DNA of 64,000 nt. Source: Phytopseudomonas seleniipraecipitans (GTDB taxonomy: Bacteria > Pseudomonadota > Gammaproteobacteria > Pseudomonadales > Pseudomonadaceae). The DNA lies in the NCBI RefSeq assembly GCF_900102335.1, contig NZ_FNBM01000002.1, forward strand, positions 62,001 to 126,000, read 5' to 3'. Each line of letters begins with the position of its first letter. The first letter of the stretch is position 1. Below, piece after piece: positions 1 to 10,058 of the stretch. The notes under the pieces were generated by a model. It was given only the letters and a program-made list of their open reading frames with translations. It ran no database searches and was not told the origin of the DNA. The translations under genes and the position numbers were made by a program.

Positions 1-432
1 CTGATCCTGGCGCTGGGCGACTTCCTGCACTTCGCTACGCGTGACAAGGTCGGCCAGGCTGATGCCGCTGAGGAACTCGTGGATCTGCTGGCTCAGGTCA
101 CACCACAAATGGTGGGTCAGACAGATATCGCCAGAGTGGCAACCGCCCTGTCCCTGGCAACGCGTAGCGTCGACGGATTCGTTGACCGCATCGATCACTT
201 CGGCGACTTGAATACCCTGCATGTTGCGCGACAGCTGATAACCACCGCCCGGCCCGCGCACACTGGATACCAGACTGCCACGGCGCAGCTTGGCGAACAG
301 CTGCTCAAGGTAGGAAAGAGAAATACCCTGACGCTCGGAAATGTCGGCAAGGGATACCGGCCCGTTCTGCGCATGCAGCGCCAGATCGAGCATGGCAGTC
401 ACGGCATACCGGCCTTTGGTAGTCAGTCGCAT
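1..432 (-). CDS. iscR: IscR, Fe-S cluster assembly transcriptional regulator (3' end outside window)
   Basis: Rrf2-family winged-helix regulator that senses Fe-S status and controls the isc operon. Reverse translation from the ATG at 432 gives [20 protein letters not shown] and stays open for 144 codons to the window edge. The N-terminal helix-turn-helix (about residues 1-70) is followed by the cluster ligands Cys92, Cys98, Cys104 and His107, at the same positions as in E. coli IscR. The rest of the isc operon would lie off the left edge. A type 1 IscR box overlaps its promoter, so autorepression is expected. Only the extreme C-terminus is missing. Identification is firm; the downstream isc genes are inferred. 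Confidence 0.95.
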   Translation of the reverse strand, partial: MRLTTKGRYAVTAMLDLALHAQNGPVSLADISERQGISLSYLEQLFAKLRRGSLVSSVRGPGGGYQLSRNMQGIQVAEVIDAVNESVDATRCQGQGGCHSGDICLTHHLWCDLSQQIHEFLSGISLADLVTRSEVQEVAQRQDQ

Positions 433-464
433 GAAGGGTTACCAAGCAATCACAATGTGCCGCA

Positions 465-497
465 ATTATGCTATTTCCGAGTATTTGAGTCAACTAT
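465..497 (-). promoter_or_regulatory. iscR promoter with type 1 IscR-binding box
   Basis: On the minus strand a -35 TTGACT (488-493) and a -10 CATAAT (465-470) are separated by exactly 17 bp, upstream of the iscR ATG. The 25 bp at 473-497 match the known type 1 IscR consensus (ATASYYGACTRWWWYAGTCRRSTAT) at 21 positions by hand count and cover the -35 element and most of the spacer. This fits autorepression by [2Fe-2S]-IscR. Confidence 0.75.
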
Positions 498-580
498 AAG
501 ACCTAGTAAAACACTCAGGTTTACGACTCATTGCAGCCCACAACGGCGGCGGATCATAGCAAAGCCCTATGCGCCACGCA

Positions 581-1360
581 TCAAGCGGCAGGCTTGTCGC
601 CCTGCCCCTTGCAGACCCCATCGAAATCCTCGGCACGCAGTTCGGGCAGGTCCTTGGCGCAGTAATCACTACCCAATGCACCCAGCGCTTCACACATGCC
701 CTCGAGGCGGTTATCGACCGCATGCAGATGATCAAGCAGCTGGGCGATCGCGCGCGCAACCGGATCCGGCATGTCCTGGCTGACGCCATAGGCATCGAAA
801 CCCAGCTTGTCGGCCATGGCCTGGCGCTGCGCCTCGAGCGCAGCATCACTCTTGACGATGATCTTGGCGGGAATGCCAACAGCCGTCGCGCCCGCTGGCA
901 CCGCCTTGGTGACCACGGCATTGGAGCCAATCTTGGCGCCCGCACCGACCGTGAACGGACCGAGCACCTTGGCACCGGCACCCACCACCACGCCATCTTC
1001 AAGGGTCGGGTGACGCTTGCCCTTGTTCCAGCTGGTGCCTCCCAGGGTAACGCCCTGATAGAGCGTGACGTCATCGCCGATCTCAGCGGTTTCACCAATG
1101 ACGATGCCCATGCCGTGATCGATGAAAAAGCGGCGGCCGATCACCGCACCCGGATGAATTTCAATTCCGGTCAGCCAGCGACTGAAGTTCGACACCCCCC
1201 GCGCCAGCCACTTCCAGCCCGCGCCCCACAATCCATGAGCTGCGCGGTGCAACCAGACCGCATGCAGACCGGGGTAACAGGTGACCACCTCGAACGCATT
1301 GCGCGCCGCTGGATCACGATGAAATACACCCTGGATATCTTCCCGCATGCGCTCAAACAT
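581..1360 (-). CDS. cysE: Serine O-acetyltransferase
   Basis: Acetylates L-serine with acetyl-CoA to give O-acetylserine, the first committed step of cysteine synthesis; cytoplasmic. The 259-residue protein has the N-terminal helical SATase domain ([19 protein letters not shown]) and a left-handed beta-helix of hexapeptide repeats from about residue 65 ([35 protein letters not shown]). The motif HGMGIVIGE contains the active-site His. It overlaps the end of trmJ by 8 bp, so the two are probably cotranscribed, and it sits next to iscR, which uses cysteine sulfur. Length is normal for the Pseudomonas type. Confidence 0.95.
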   Translation of the reverse strand: MFERMREDIQGVFHRDPAARNAFEVVTCYPGLHAVWLHRAAHGLWGAGWKWLARGVSNFSRWLTGIEIHPGAVIGRRFFIDHGMGIVIGETAEIGDDVTLYQGVTLGGTSWNKGKRHPTLEDGVVVGAGAKVLGPFTVGAGAKIGSNAVVTKAVPAGATAVGIPAKIIVKSDAALEAQRQAMADKLGFDAYGVSQDMPDPVARAIAQLLDHLHAVDNRLEGMCEALGALGSDYCAKDLPELRAEDFDGVCKGQGDKPAA

Positions 1361-2132
1361 CAGTCTTTCCCCGCTTGTGGTGCTCGCCGCGCGCCGCCTT
1401 GAGCGTTTCCGTCAATACGCCGCGCAAGATGTTCATTTCCAACTTGGTCACGCCGCTGCGCCCATACAGGCGACGCAACCGACTCATCAGGTGACGCGGG
1501 TTGACCGGGTCGAGAAAACCGATCTCCACCAGCGACTTTTCCAGGTGGCCGTAAAAAGACTCCATCTCGTCTGCAGTCACTGGCTGCTCACCTTCGTCCA
1601 CGGCGATTTCGGCGCGAGACGCAACAACAGGCATGTTTTCGAGGGCCAGCGCCGCCATGCGGGCTTCGTAGGTCAACACCTGTACGGCTGCTGCGAGGTT
1701 CAGCGAGCTGAATGCCGGATCAGACGGAATATGCACATGGAAGTGGCAGCGCTGCAGCTCTTCATTGGTCAGACCGGCATGCTCGCGACCGAACACCAGC
1801 GCCACCTCGGCACCCTCAGCGGCCTTGTTGACCGCCTGGACACCACACTCGCGCGGATCAATCAACGGCCAGGGAATGCGCCGCTCCCGCGCACTGGTGC
1901 CGAACACCAGACTGCAGCCAACCAGCGCATCCTCAAGGCACGACACCACCTGGGCAGAATCGAGAATATCGCTCGCGCCAGAGGCACGAGCCACCGCTTC
2001 CTCGCTTGGAAACTGACGAGGTTCCACCAGCACCAGGCGCGACAATCCCATGTTTTTCATGGCACGAGCCGCCCCACCGATATTGCCGGGATGGCTGGTA
2101 TTGACCAGTACCACTCGAATGTTCTGCAGCAA
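1353..2132 (-). CDS. trmJ: tRNA (cytidine/uridine-2'-O-)-methyltransferase TrmJ
   Basis: SPOUT-family enzyme that 2'-O-methylates position 32 of several tRNAs using S-adenosylmethionine. Seen: the start motif [24 protein letters not shown] and the C-terminal knot motifs [16 protein letters not shown] and [25 protein letters not shown] place the start at the TTG at 2132, because the family begins [17 protein letters not shown]; the frame stays open to an ATG at 2213, but the extra 27 residues look non-coding and there is no clear ribosome-binding site at either start. The 3' end overlaps cysE by 8 bp. Divergent from suhB. Confidence 0.9.
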   Translation of the reverse strand: MLQNIRVVLVNTSHPGNIGGAARAMKNMGLSRLVLVEPRQFPSEEAVARASGASDILDSAQVVSCLEDALVGCSLVFGTSARERRIPWPLIDPRECGVQAVNKAAEGAEVALVFGREHAGLTNEELQRCHFHVHIPSDPAFSSLNLAAAVQVLTYEARMAALALENMPVVASRAEIAVDEGEQPVTADEMESFYGHLEKSLVEIGFLDPVNPRHLMSRLRRLYGRSGVTKLEMNILRGVLTETLKAARGEHHKRGKTDV

Positions 2133-2274
2133 GGGAGACGCCCGTGTCGGATAAATAAGGTGACAAATCTTACAGAAGGCCCCTGCTTTATGCCACGCGG
2201 GCACCGACGGCACTTCAAGCGAGAAGCTTTTCTGCTAGAATGGCCGGCTTTATTACGACCCCAGGTGAACTTCC

Positions 2275-3090
2275 ATGCAGCCCATGCTGAATATCGCGCT
2301 GCGCGCAGCCCGTAGCGCCGGTGAAATGATCTTCCGCTCAATCGAACGCCTGGACGTCATCTCCGTAGATGAAAAGGACGCCAAGGACTACGTTACCGAA
2401 ATCGACCGCTCTGCCGAGCTGATGATCATCCAGGCCTTGCGCAAGGCCTACCCGACCCACAGCTTCCTTGGCGAAGAAGGCGGCCTGATCGAAGGCAGTG
2501 GTGAAGGCGCCGATTACCAGTGGATCATCGACCCGCTCGACGGCACCACCAACTTCATTCGTGGCGTGCCGCACTTCGCCGTCAGCCTGGCCTGCAAATA
2601 CCGCGGCCGCCTGGAGCACGCGGTGATCATCGACCCGGTGCGCCAGGAAGAATTCACCGCCAGCCGTGGTCGTGGTGCCGCCCTCAACGGTCGCCGCCTG
2701 CGCGTAAGCAACCGCAAGAGCCTGGACGGCGCCCTGCTGGGCACCGGCTTCCCGTTCCGCGATAGCCAGTTGGATAACCTGGAAAACTACCTTGGCATGT
2801 TCCGCAGCCTGGTTGGCCAGACCGCCGGGGTACGCCGTGCCGGCGCTGCCAGCCTGGACCTGGCTTATGTAGCTGCCGGCCGCTTCGATGCGTTCTGGGA
2901 GTTTGGCCTGTCCGAGTGGGACATGGCTGCGGGCGCGCTGCTGATTCAGGAAGCAGGCGGCCTGGTCAGCGACTTCAGCGGCGGCCACGAATTCCTCGAG
3001 AAAGGCCAGATCGTTGCCGGCAACACCAAGTGCTTCAAGGCCGTGCTGACCGCGATCCAGCCACACCTCTCGGCATCGCTCAAGCGCTAA
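2275..3090 (+). CDS. suhB: Inositol-1-monophosphatase / SuhB
   Basis: Mg2+-dependent inositol monophosphatase-family protein; in enterobacteria and Pseudomonas SuhB also acts with NusA/NusB on rRNA antitermination. The 271 residues carry the family metal-binding signatures GEEGG (near residue 65), WIIDPLDGTTNFIRGVPHF (near 85) and, towards the C-terminus, WEFGLSEWDMAAGALLIQEAGG. The ATG at 2275 is preceded by AGGTGAAC. It is divergent from trmJ and followed by strong terminators at 3233-3297. Confidence 0.95.
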   Translation: MQPMLNIALRAARSAGEMIFRSIERLDVISVDEKDAKDYVTEIDRSAELMIIQALRKAYPTHSFLGEEGGLIEGSGEGADYQWIIDPLDGTTNFIRGVPHFAVSLACKYRGRLEHAVIIDPVRQEEFTASRGRGAALNGRRLRVSNRKSLDGALLGTGFPFRDSQLDNLENYLGMFRSLVGQTAGVRRAGAASLDLAYVAAGRFDAFWEFGLSEWDMAAGALLIQEAGGLVSDFSGGHEFLEKGQIVAGNTKCFKAVLTAIQPHLSASLKR

Positions 3091-3110
3091 GAATTAGCGA
3101 AAGCCTACTG

Positions 3111-3222
3111 CGCGTCGGCACTGCGGCGTTAAAAACAGGCTCGGAATGCTCATGTACAAAAGTACACTCCGCTTCCTTGCCTGCTTTTGCCTCGCATTGC
3201 TCTAGCTCGCTAGACTTTAAAA
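3111..3222 (+). repeat. Intergenic repeat, copy A (family shared with 6870-7012)
   Basis: Non-coding stretch after suhB containing the 19-mer ACAGGCTCGGAATGCTCAT (3135-3153), preceded by a GGCACTGCGGCGTTA-like segment and followed by an imperfectly complementary arm ending TTGCCTGCTTTTGCC. The same 19-mer in a similar context recurs inverted at 6963-6981. The extent is approximate. An antisense open frame over it (3080-3268) appears to be an artefact of the repeat. Confidence 0.55.
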
Positions 3223-3232
3223 CCTGATTCAC

Positions 3233-3260
3233 AAAAAACCGGCTTCGAGCCGGTTTTTTA
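3233..3260 (+). terminator. Rho-independent terminator of suhB
   Basis: AACCGGC-TTCG-AGCCGGTT type hairpin with a UUCG-like loop, flanked by A and T runs. Likely ends suhB transcription and may act in both directions. Confidence 0.8.
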
Positions 3261-3269
3261 TTGCCCATG

Positions 3270-3297
3270 AAAAAGGCGCTCCTGAGAGCGCCTTTTT
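3270..3297. terminator. Bidirectional terminator between suhB and the glycine-zipper gene
   Basis: AAAAAGGCGCTC-CTGA-GAGCGCCTTTTT hairpin. It sits 16 bp beyond the stop of the leftward gene at 3314, so it probably ends that gene as well as backing up the suhB terminator. Confidence 0.8.
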
Positions 3298-3313
3298 CAT
3301 CAGCTGATGCGGT

Positions 3314-3859
3314 TTACTCTGCCGCGTCAGAATCAGCCAGCACCAGCTTGCCATCACGGACCGGAATCTTGCTCCCCGGCTCTTCATCCATGCGCACTCT
3401 GCCGACCTTGCCGTCCAGATCGTACTTCACGTCGTAGCCGACAATCTTCTCACTGCTATCAGTGACGGTTTTGCAGCGGGTCTCAGTGGTGGTGTAGGTA
3501 TCACGCCCCTGCATACCTTCCTGCACCTTGTTGCCCGCGTAACCACCACCTACAGCGCCTGCCACGGTAGCGATCTTCTTGCCATTGCCACCACCGACCT
3601 GATTGCCGAGCAGGCCGCCGACCACGGCACCAATGGCGGTACCGGCGATCTGGTGCTGATCCTGAACTGGGCGCTGTCGCGTAACGGCGACATCCCTGCA
3701 TTCCTCACGCGGCGTCTTGATGGTTTCGGTTACCGGCTTGACCGCCAGCACCTCGGCGTACTGAGGTCCGCCGCCGACCAAACTGTAGGTCGCAACAGCG
3801 CCACCTGCAGTGACACCAACAGCACCCAATACAGCTCCAACCAACAACGACTTGTTCAT
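3314..3859 (-). CDS. Glycine-zipper 2TM (Rick_17kDa_Anti type) envelope protein
   Basis: Small envelope protein of unknown precise role. The N-terminus MNKSLLVGAVLGAVGVTAGGAVATYSLVGG is a hydrophobic anchor or uncleaved signal. Residues about 72-115 form a glycine zipper (GTAIGAVVGGLLGNQVGGGNGKKIATVAGAVGGGYAGNKVQEGMQ) as in the 17-kDa surface antigen family. Two Cys residues (ECRDV, RCKTV) flank the zipper. It ends with YDVKYDLDGKVGRVRMDEEPG, a small beta domain. The gene is monocistronic, with terminators on both sides, and this position between suhB and secF is usual in Pseudomonas. Confidence 0.85.
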   Translation of the reverse strand: MNKSLLVGAVLGAVGVTAGGAVATYSLVGGGPQYAEVLAVKPVTETIKTPREECRDVAVTRQRPVQDQHQIAGTAIGAVVGGLLGNQVGGGNGKKIATVAGAVGGGYAGNKVQEGMQGRDTYTTTETRCKTVTDSSEKIVGYDVKYDLDGKVGRVRMDEEPGSKIPVRDGKLVLADSDAAE

Positions 3860-3917
3860 GCGAACCTCCTGATCACAACTACAGCGCCCATGCGCTTTAC
3901 TCCCTGCCTTGGAGATG

Positions 3918-3953
3918 AAAAACGGGCGCCTAGTTCCCTAGGCGCCCGTTTTT
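3918..3953 (-). terminator. Terminator after secF
   Basis: Near-perfect hairpin AAAACGGGCGCCTAG / CTAGGCGCCCGTTTT with a 4-nt loop, 32 bp beyond the secF stop; symmetrical, so probably active in both directions. Confidence 0.85.
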
Positions 3954-3984
3954 ATAGCGTGCAGCTGTGTTGTGCATCACGCCA

Positions 3985-4902
3985 TCAGGGGCGCTCGTCG
4001 ATGCTCTCCGGATCGACCGCTGGCGGGATCAGGTCCTCGCTGGTCAGTTTCAGCCAGATCAGCACCGGCGCACTGATATAAATCGAAGAATAGGTCCCCA
4101 CCGCCACACCGATAAGCAGCGTCAGCGCGAAGCCGCCGAGGCTGTCGCCACCAAAGATCAGCAGCGCAATCAACGCCATGGCGGTCGACAACGATGTGGC
4201 CATGGTACGCAGCAAGGTCTGGGTAACCGACACGTCGATGTTCTCAATAATGTCGGCTTTGCGTAGCACGCGGAAGTTCTCGCGGATACGGTCATAGATG
4301 ATGATCGTATCGTTGAGCGAGTAGCCGATCATCGCCAGCACCGCAGCGAGCACCGTCAAGTCGAAAGGCACCTGGAAGAATGCCAGGATACCCAGCGTCA
4401 CGATAATGTCGTGCGCCAGCGAGCCGACGGCACCAATACCGAACTTCCACTGGAAGCGAAAGGCCAGGTACAGCAGGATACCGCCGAGCGCCAGCAGCAT
4501 GGCCAGACCGCCTTGATCACGCAGCTCTTCACCCACTTGCGGGCCGACGAACTCGACACGCTTGACCTCGAAGGAAGTGGTGTCGATCTTGCGCAATGCG
4601 GTTGCCACTTCATTACCCAGATCGGCCGAATCACCGGCCAGGCGCACCAGCACATCGGTGGTCGAGCCGAAACTCTGCACCACGGCGTCGGTGTAGCCCG
4701 CCTGACCCAGCTCACGCTTGATCAGCTCGAGATCTGCCGGCTGCTCGTAGGACAGCTCGATCAACGTACCGCCGGTGAAGTCGAGGCCGAAGTTCAGCCC
4801 GTGCTTGAACAGGCTGCCAAGGCCAATGATGCTGATGACTACAGTGATGGCGAACGCAAGGTTGCGTATCGCCATGAAAGGAATGCGGGATGGTAACTTC
4901 AT
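3985..4902 (-). CDS. secF: Protein translocase subunit SecF
   Basis: Inner-membrane partner of SecD in the SecDF-YajC accessory complex, which uses the proton motive force to help pull preproteins across. The 305 residues show the N-terminal TM segment (AIRNLAFAITVVISIIGLGSLF), the motif NFGLDFTGGTLIEL, a periplasmic region, and five further TM segments including MIGYSLNDTIIIYDRIREN, the conserved RND-like SecF signature. It is 9 bp downstream of secD in the same operon. Length is standard. Confidence 0.95.
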   Translation of the reverse strand: MKLPSRIPFMAIRNLAFAITVVISIIGLGSLFKHGLNFGLDFTGGTLIELSYEQPADLELIKRELGQAGYTDAVVQSFGSTTDVLVRLAGDSADLGNEVATALRKIDTTSFEVKRVEFVGPQVGEELRDQGGLAMLLALGGILLYLAFRFQWKFGIGAVGSLAHDIIVTLGILAFFQVPFDLTVLAAVLAMIGYSLNDTIIIYDRIRENFRVLRKADIIENIDVSVTQTLLRTMATSLSTAMALIALLIFGGDSLGGFALTLLIGVAVGTYSSIYISAPVLIWLKLTSEDLIPPAVDPESIDERP

Positions 4903-4911
4903 GTTCTCACC

Positions 4912-6780
4912 TTAAATCCACAGTTTCTTGAAGTTACGGCCACCGAAAATCAGGTTGACCATACCGCGGGTGAACATGATCGCGGTAAACATCGAGGTGA
5001 TGATGCCCAGCGACATCGTCACCGCAAACCCTTTCACGGGCCCGGTTCCCAGTGCGAACAGGATTGCACCGACCAGCAACGTGGTCAGGTTACTGTCGAG
5101 AATCGCCGAGTAGGCACGGTCAAAACCTTCGTGAATGGCACGCTGCACCGAAAGGCCGTTGGCCAGCTCCTCGCGTATTCGGGAGAAGATCAGCACGTTG
5201 GCGTCCACGGCCATACCCAGTGTCAGCACGATACCGGCGATACCCGGCAGGGTCAGCGTCGCGCCGATGACCGACATCAGGCCCACCAGCAAGACCAGGT
5301 TGAAGGCCAGAGCCACGGTCGCCAACACACCAAAGAAGCGGTAGATGGCGATGATGAACAGCGCCACGAAGATCATCGCCCATTCGGTCGACTCAATACC
5401 TTTGGCAATGTTTTCAGCACCCAGGCTTGGGCCAATGGTGCGTTCTTCCGCGAAATACATGGGTGCAGCCAGGCCACCGGCACGCAGCAGCAGGGCCAGC
5501 TCCGAGGATTCACCCTGGCCATTCAGGCCAGTGATACGGAACTGGCTACCCAGCGGCGACTGAATGGTCGCCAGACTGATGATCTGCTTTTCTTCCTGGA
5601 ACGAATCGAGGCGCACTTCCTGCTCGACGCCGTCGACCATCTGACGGGTATAGCGGGTAACCGGGCGCTGCTCGATGAAGATCACCGCCATGCTGCGCCC
5701 GACATTGCTGCGGGTAGCGCGGTTCATCAGGTCACCGCCATGGCCATCGAGGCGAATGTTCACCTGCGGTCGGCCATTCTCGTCAAAGCTGGCCTGAGCA
5801 TCGGTCACCTGGTCACCGGTGATGATCAGCTCACGATCGAGCTGCACGGGTGGGCGGCCCTCCTCGCGAAAACCGAAAGACTCAGTCGCACCGCGCGGCG
5901 CGCCAGGGTCGGCTGCCAGGCGGAACTCAAGGTTGGCGGTCTTGCCGAGGATACGCTTGGCCTCGGCCGTGTCCTGCACGCCCGGCAGTTCGACCACGAT
6001 ACGGTTGGCACCCTGACGCTGCACCAGCGGCTCGGCAACACCCAGCTCGTTGACGCGGTTACGCACGGTGGTCAAGTTCTGGCGGATCGAGTACTCACGA
6101 ATCTCGGCAATCTTGGCCGCGGTCATGGTCACGCGCAGAACCTGCTGACCACCACGTTCCTGAGCGTTCAGCTCGAAATCGTTGAAGTCCTTGCGAATCA
6201 GCTGCTCGGCCTTCTCGAGTGTCTCGCTGTCTGCGAAACCCAACTGGATGGCATCGCCTTGCTGCGGCATGCTGCGATAACGCACGCGCTCCTTGCGCAG
6301 CAGGCTTTTCAACTCACCCTCATAGACCTGACGACGCACATCCAGCGCTTTGTCCATGTCTACTTCGAGCAGGAAGTGCACACCACCAGACAGGTCGAGG
6401 CCGAGTTTCATCGGGCTCGCACCGAGGCTGCGCAGCCAATCAGGTGTGGTTTGGGCCAGGTTGAGTGCGACTACATAGTTGTCACCGAGCACTTTGCGCA
6501 CGATGTCCTTGGCCGGCAACTGGTCGCCCTGCTTGGTCAGGCGTACCAGACCGTTACGACCTTGCTCGCCTACGCTCGACGCCTTGACCTGGATGCCGGC
6601 ATCGGTCAGCGCCTTGCTGACGCGATCGAGATCGGCCTGCGCGATAGTCTGCGCCGAGCTGGCCCCGCTGACCTGGATAGCCGGATCATCAGGGTAAAGA
6701 TTAGGTGCGGAATAAATCACGCTGATAGCCAGTACGGCCACGATCAGCAGGTACTTCCACAAAGGGTATTTGTTGAGCAT
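4912..6780 (-). CDS. secD: Protein translocase subunit SecD
   Basis: Inner-membrane RND-type subunit of the Sec accessory complex. The 622 residues begin with a TM segment (YLLIVAVLAISVIYSAPNLYPDDPAIQVSG), then the large periplasmic P1 domain (MKLGLDLSGGVHFLLEVDM near residue 125; QNLTTVRNRVNELGVAEPLVQRQG), and end with five TM helices carrying LPGIAGIVLTLGMAVDANVLIFSRIREEL, which contains the conserved proton-relay Asp. Followed at once by secF; yajC lies 244 bp upstream. Confidence 0.95.
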   Translation of the reverse strand: MLNKYPLWKYLLIVAVLAISVIYSAPNLYPDDPAIQVSGASSAQTIAQADLDRVSKALTDAGIQVKASSVGEQGRNGLVRLTKQGDQLPAKDIVRKVLGDNYVVALNLAQTTPDWLRSLGASPMKLGLDLSGGVHFLLEVDMDKALDVRRQVYEGELKSLLRKERVRYRSMPQQGDAIQLGFADSETLEKAEQLIRKDFNDFELNAQERGGQQVLRVTMTAAKIAEIREYSIRQNLTTVRNRVNELGVAEPLVQRQGANRIVVELPGVQDTAEAKRILGKTANLEFRLAADPGAPRGATESFGFREEGRPPVQLDRELIITGDQVTDAQASFDENGRPQVNIRLDGHGGDLMNRATRSNVGRSMAVIFIEQRPVTRYTRQMVDGVEQEVRLDSFQEEKQIISLATIQSPLGSQFRITGLNGQGESSELALLLRAGGLAAPMYFAEERTIGPSLGAENIAKGIESTEWAMIFVALFIIAIYRFFGVLATVALAFNLVLLVGLMSVIGATLTLPGIAGIVLTLGMAVDANVLIFSRIREELANGLSVQRAIHEGFDRAYSAILDSNLTTLLVGAILFALGTGPVKGFAVTMSLGIITSMFTAIMFTRGMVNLIFGGRNFKKLWI

Positions 6781-6869
6781 GAATGACGCCGCCCGCTTAT
6801 GACGCGGGGCGCAATATGCGCCCCGCGGGATGGATAAAACTGGAACAGAGACTTAACAGACCACTGAAA

Positions 6870-7012
6870 AGCGTAGGCGAAGCAGCCAGCGCAAGGCCAA
6901 TGGTGGCCCCACAGAGACAGGCGAGAAAGCGATCGGAGTCGCGAACAACTTTACGGGTGTAAATGAGCATTCCGAGCCTGTATCTAACGCAGCAATGCCA
7001 ACGCAGGTAGTT
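6870..7012 (-). repeat. Intergenic repeat, copy B, in the yajC-secD gap
   Basis: The 244-bp gap between yajC and secD is long for this operon and is largely filled by a second copy of the repeat seen at 3111-3222, here on the minus strand. It shares the 19-mer ACAGGCTCGGAATGCTCAT (6963-6981) and a preceding GTTGGCATTGCTGCGTTA segment. The frame at 6797-7018, which would encode a hydrophobic 73-residue peptide, lies on it and I do not consider it a real gene. The extent is approximate. Confidence 0.5.
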
Positions 7013-7024
7013 TTTCAACCGTTA

Positions 7025-7357
7025 TCAGATGGCTTTCAGCGTGCCCTTTGGCAAGGTCGCCGCAATGGCTGCTTTCTGAATCTTCAGCTCGACGGTCTCG
7101 GATACTTCGATCACGACGAAGTCGTCGCTGACCTTGGACACCTTGCCGGCGATACCGCCAGAGGTCACCACTTCATCGCCCTTCTGCAGGTTGCCGAGCA
7201 GGCTCTTGTGTTCTTTGGCACGTTTGGCCTGTGGGCGCCAGATCATCAGATAGAAGATGACCAGGAAGCCGACCAGGAAAATCCATTCGAAACCGGTGCC
7301 TGCCGGGCCGGCAGCACCAGCGGCATCAGCGTAGGCAGCGGGAATAAAAAAGCTCAT
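7025..7357 (-). CDS. yajC: Sec translocon accessory subunit YajC
   Basis: Single-pass inner-membrane protein bound to SecDF. The 110 residues contain one TM segment (FEWIFLVGFLVIFYLMIW) followed by the hallmark RPQAKRAKEHKSLLGNLQKGDEVVTSGGIAGKV and a small beta-rich cytoplasmic domain. It lies between tgt and secD as in most gammaproteobacteria. Confidence 0.95.
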   Translation of the reverse strand: MSFFIPAAYADAAGAAGPAGTGFEWIFLVGFLVIFYLMIWRPQAKRAKEHKSLLGNLQKGDEVVTSGGIAGKVSKVSDDFVVIEVSETVELKIQKAAIAATLPKGTLKAI

Positions 7358-7396
7358 TTGACACTCCTGTTTAAAGTTCTTTTAGCCATCGAAACA

Positions 7397-9576
<2,180 letters not shown>

Positions 9577-9648
9577 GGTGGGCAGAGGTGTCATCTTGCA
9601 GGGCGGAGCAGCTTACCGGAAATCATTGAAACTGACCACGCAAGTGCA

Positions 9649-9677
9649 TTGACCAATGGCAACTTGCTCCCTATACT
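9649..9677 (+). promoter_or_regulatory. Promoter of the tRNA-Leu gene
   Basis: TTGACC (9649-9654) and TATACT (9672-9677) are separated by 17 bp, and the tRNA begins 13 bp after the -10 box. A GCGCCG discriminator of the stringent type follows. Confidence 0.75.
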
Positions 9678-9690
9678 GCGCCGCCATTGT

Positions 9691-9775
9691 GCCCCGGTGG
9701 CGGAACCGGTAGACGCGGCGGATTCAAAATCCGTTTTCGAAAGAAGTGGGAGTTCGAGTCTCCCCCGGGGCACCA
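9691..9775 (+). tRNA. tRNA-Leu (anticodon CAA); prophage attachment gene
   Basis: 85 nt, class II with a long variable arm. The acceptor stem GCCCCGG (9691-9697) pairs fully with CCGGGGC (9765-9771), then discriminator A and an encoded CCA. The anticodon loop TTCAAAA at 9723-9729 gives anticodon CAA, which reads UUG codons. The T arm contains GTTCGAGTC. The 3' end is the prophage attachment site, and the gene stays intact after integration because the phage carries the same 3' bases. Confidence 0.97.
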
Positions 9776-9779
9776 TATA
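9762..9779 (+). other. attL core (tRNA 3' end)
   Basis: CCCCCGGGGCACCATATA, identical to 59037-59054. It covers the last 14 bases of the tRNA plus four beyond it. Confidence 0.9.
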
Positions 9780-9786
9780 ATTGAAG

Positions 9787-9815
9787 AAAGGCCTTGATTC
9801 TCAAGGCCTTTTTTT
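9787..9815 (+). terminator. Terminator just after the tRNA
   Basis: AAAGGCCTTGA-TTC-TCAAGGCCTTT hairpin followed by Ts. It lies inside the prophage, so the phage supplies a terminator for the host tRNA after integration. Confidence 0.85.
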
Positions 9816-9821
9816 ATGCCT

Positions 9822-9840
9822 GGCGTAAAATTGGCGTAAC
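9822..9840 (+). other. Candidate integrase arm-type sites, left
   Basis: Two tandem GGCGTAA boxes (GGCGTAAAATTGGCGTAAC). A nearly identical tandem occurs at 58891-58910 inside the other prophage end. Paired boxes at both ends are what arm-binding sites of a lambda-type integrase look like; no other function is apparent. The rest of 9841-10058 holds no gene I can support. Confidence 0.55.
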
Positions 9841-10058
9841 CACTCAAATCAGTTTCCTTCCAAACCTCTTCACCTTGCCTCTCAACAGCACCGATAGCTC
9901 CGGGAGCGCCCGACCACCATATTGGGTGTGAATGGATTGAGCCGGCTCCGCTACCACGATCAGCCCTCGCCGACACCGTCAGCCTCCTAGATAGCCATGA
10001 GCAATCCCTTGAGTTAGCATTTAGCCATCATCATGCATTCAAAGGGACTGAATCAAAA

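Noticed and set aside
305..493. Small minus-strand frame of 62 codons
   Set aside because: Out of frame with iscR and overlapping its start and promoter; no family features.
79..783. Plus-strand open frame of 234 codons across iscR and the cysE end
   Set aside because: It lies antisense to iscR, which has all cluster ligands and a promoter, and the peptide is low-quality in composition.
3080..3268. Minus-strand frame of 62 codons over the suhB end
   Set aside because: It covers a dispersed intergenic repeat and a terminator; probably an artefact.
5131..6786. Plus-strand frame of 551 codons opposite secD
   Set aside because: Antisense shadow in GC-rich DNA; secD is certain from its domains.
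6797..7018. Minus-strand frame of 73 codons between yajC and secD with a hydrophobic stretch
   Set aside because: It runs through repeat copy B, has no good ribosome-binding site, and is not otherwise supported.
9671..9976. Minus-strand frame of 101 codons over the tRNA
   Set aside because: Antisense to tRNA-Leu and the attL/terminator region.
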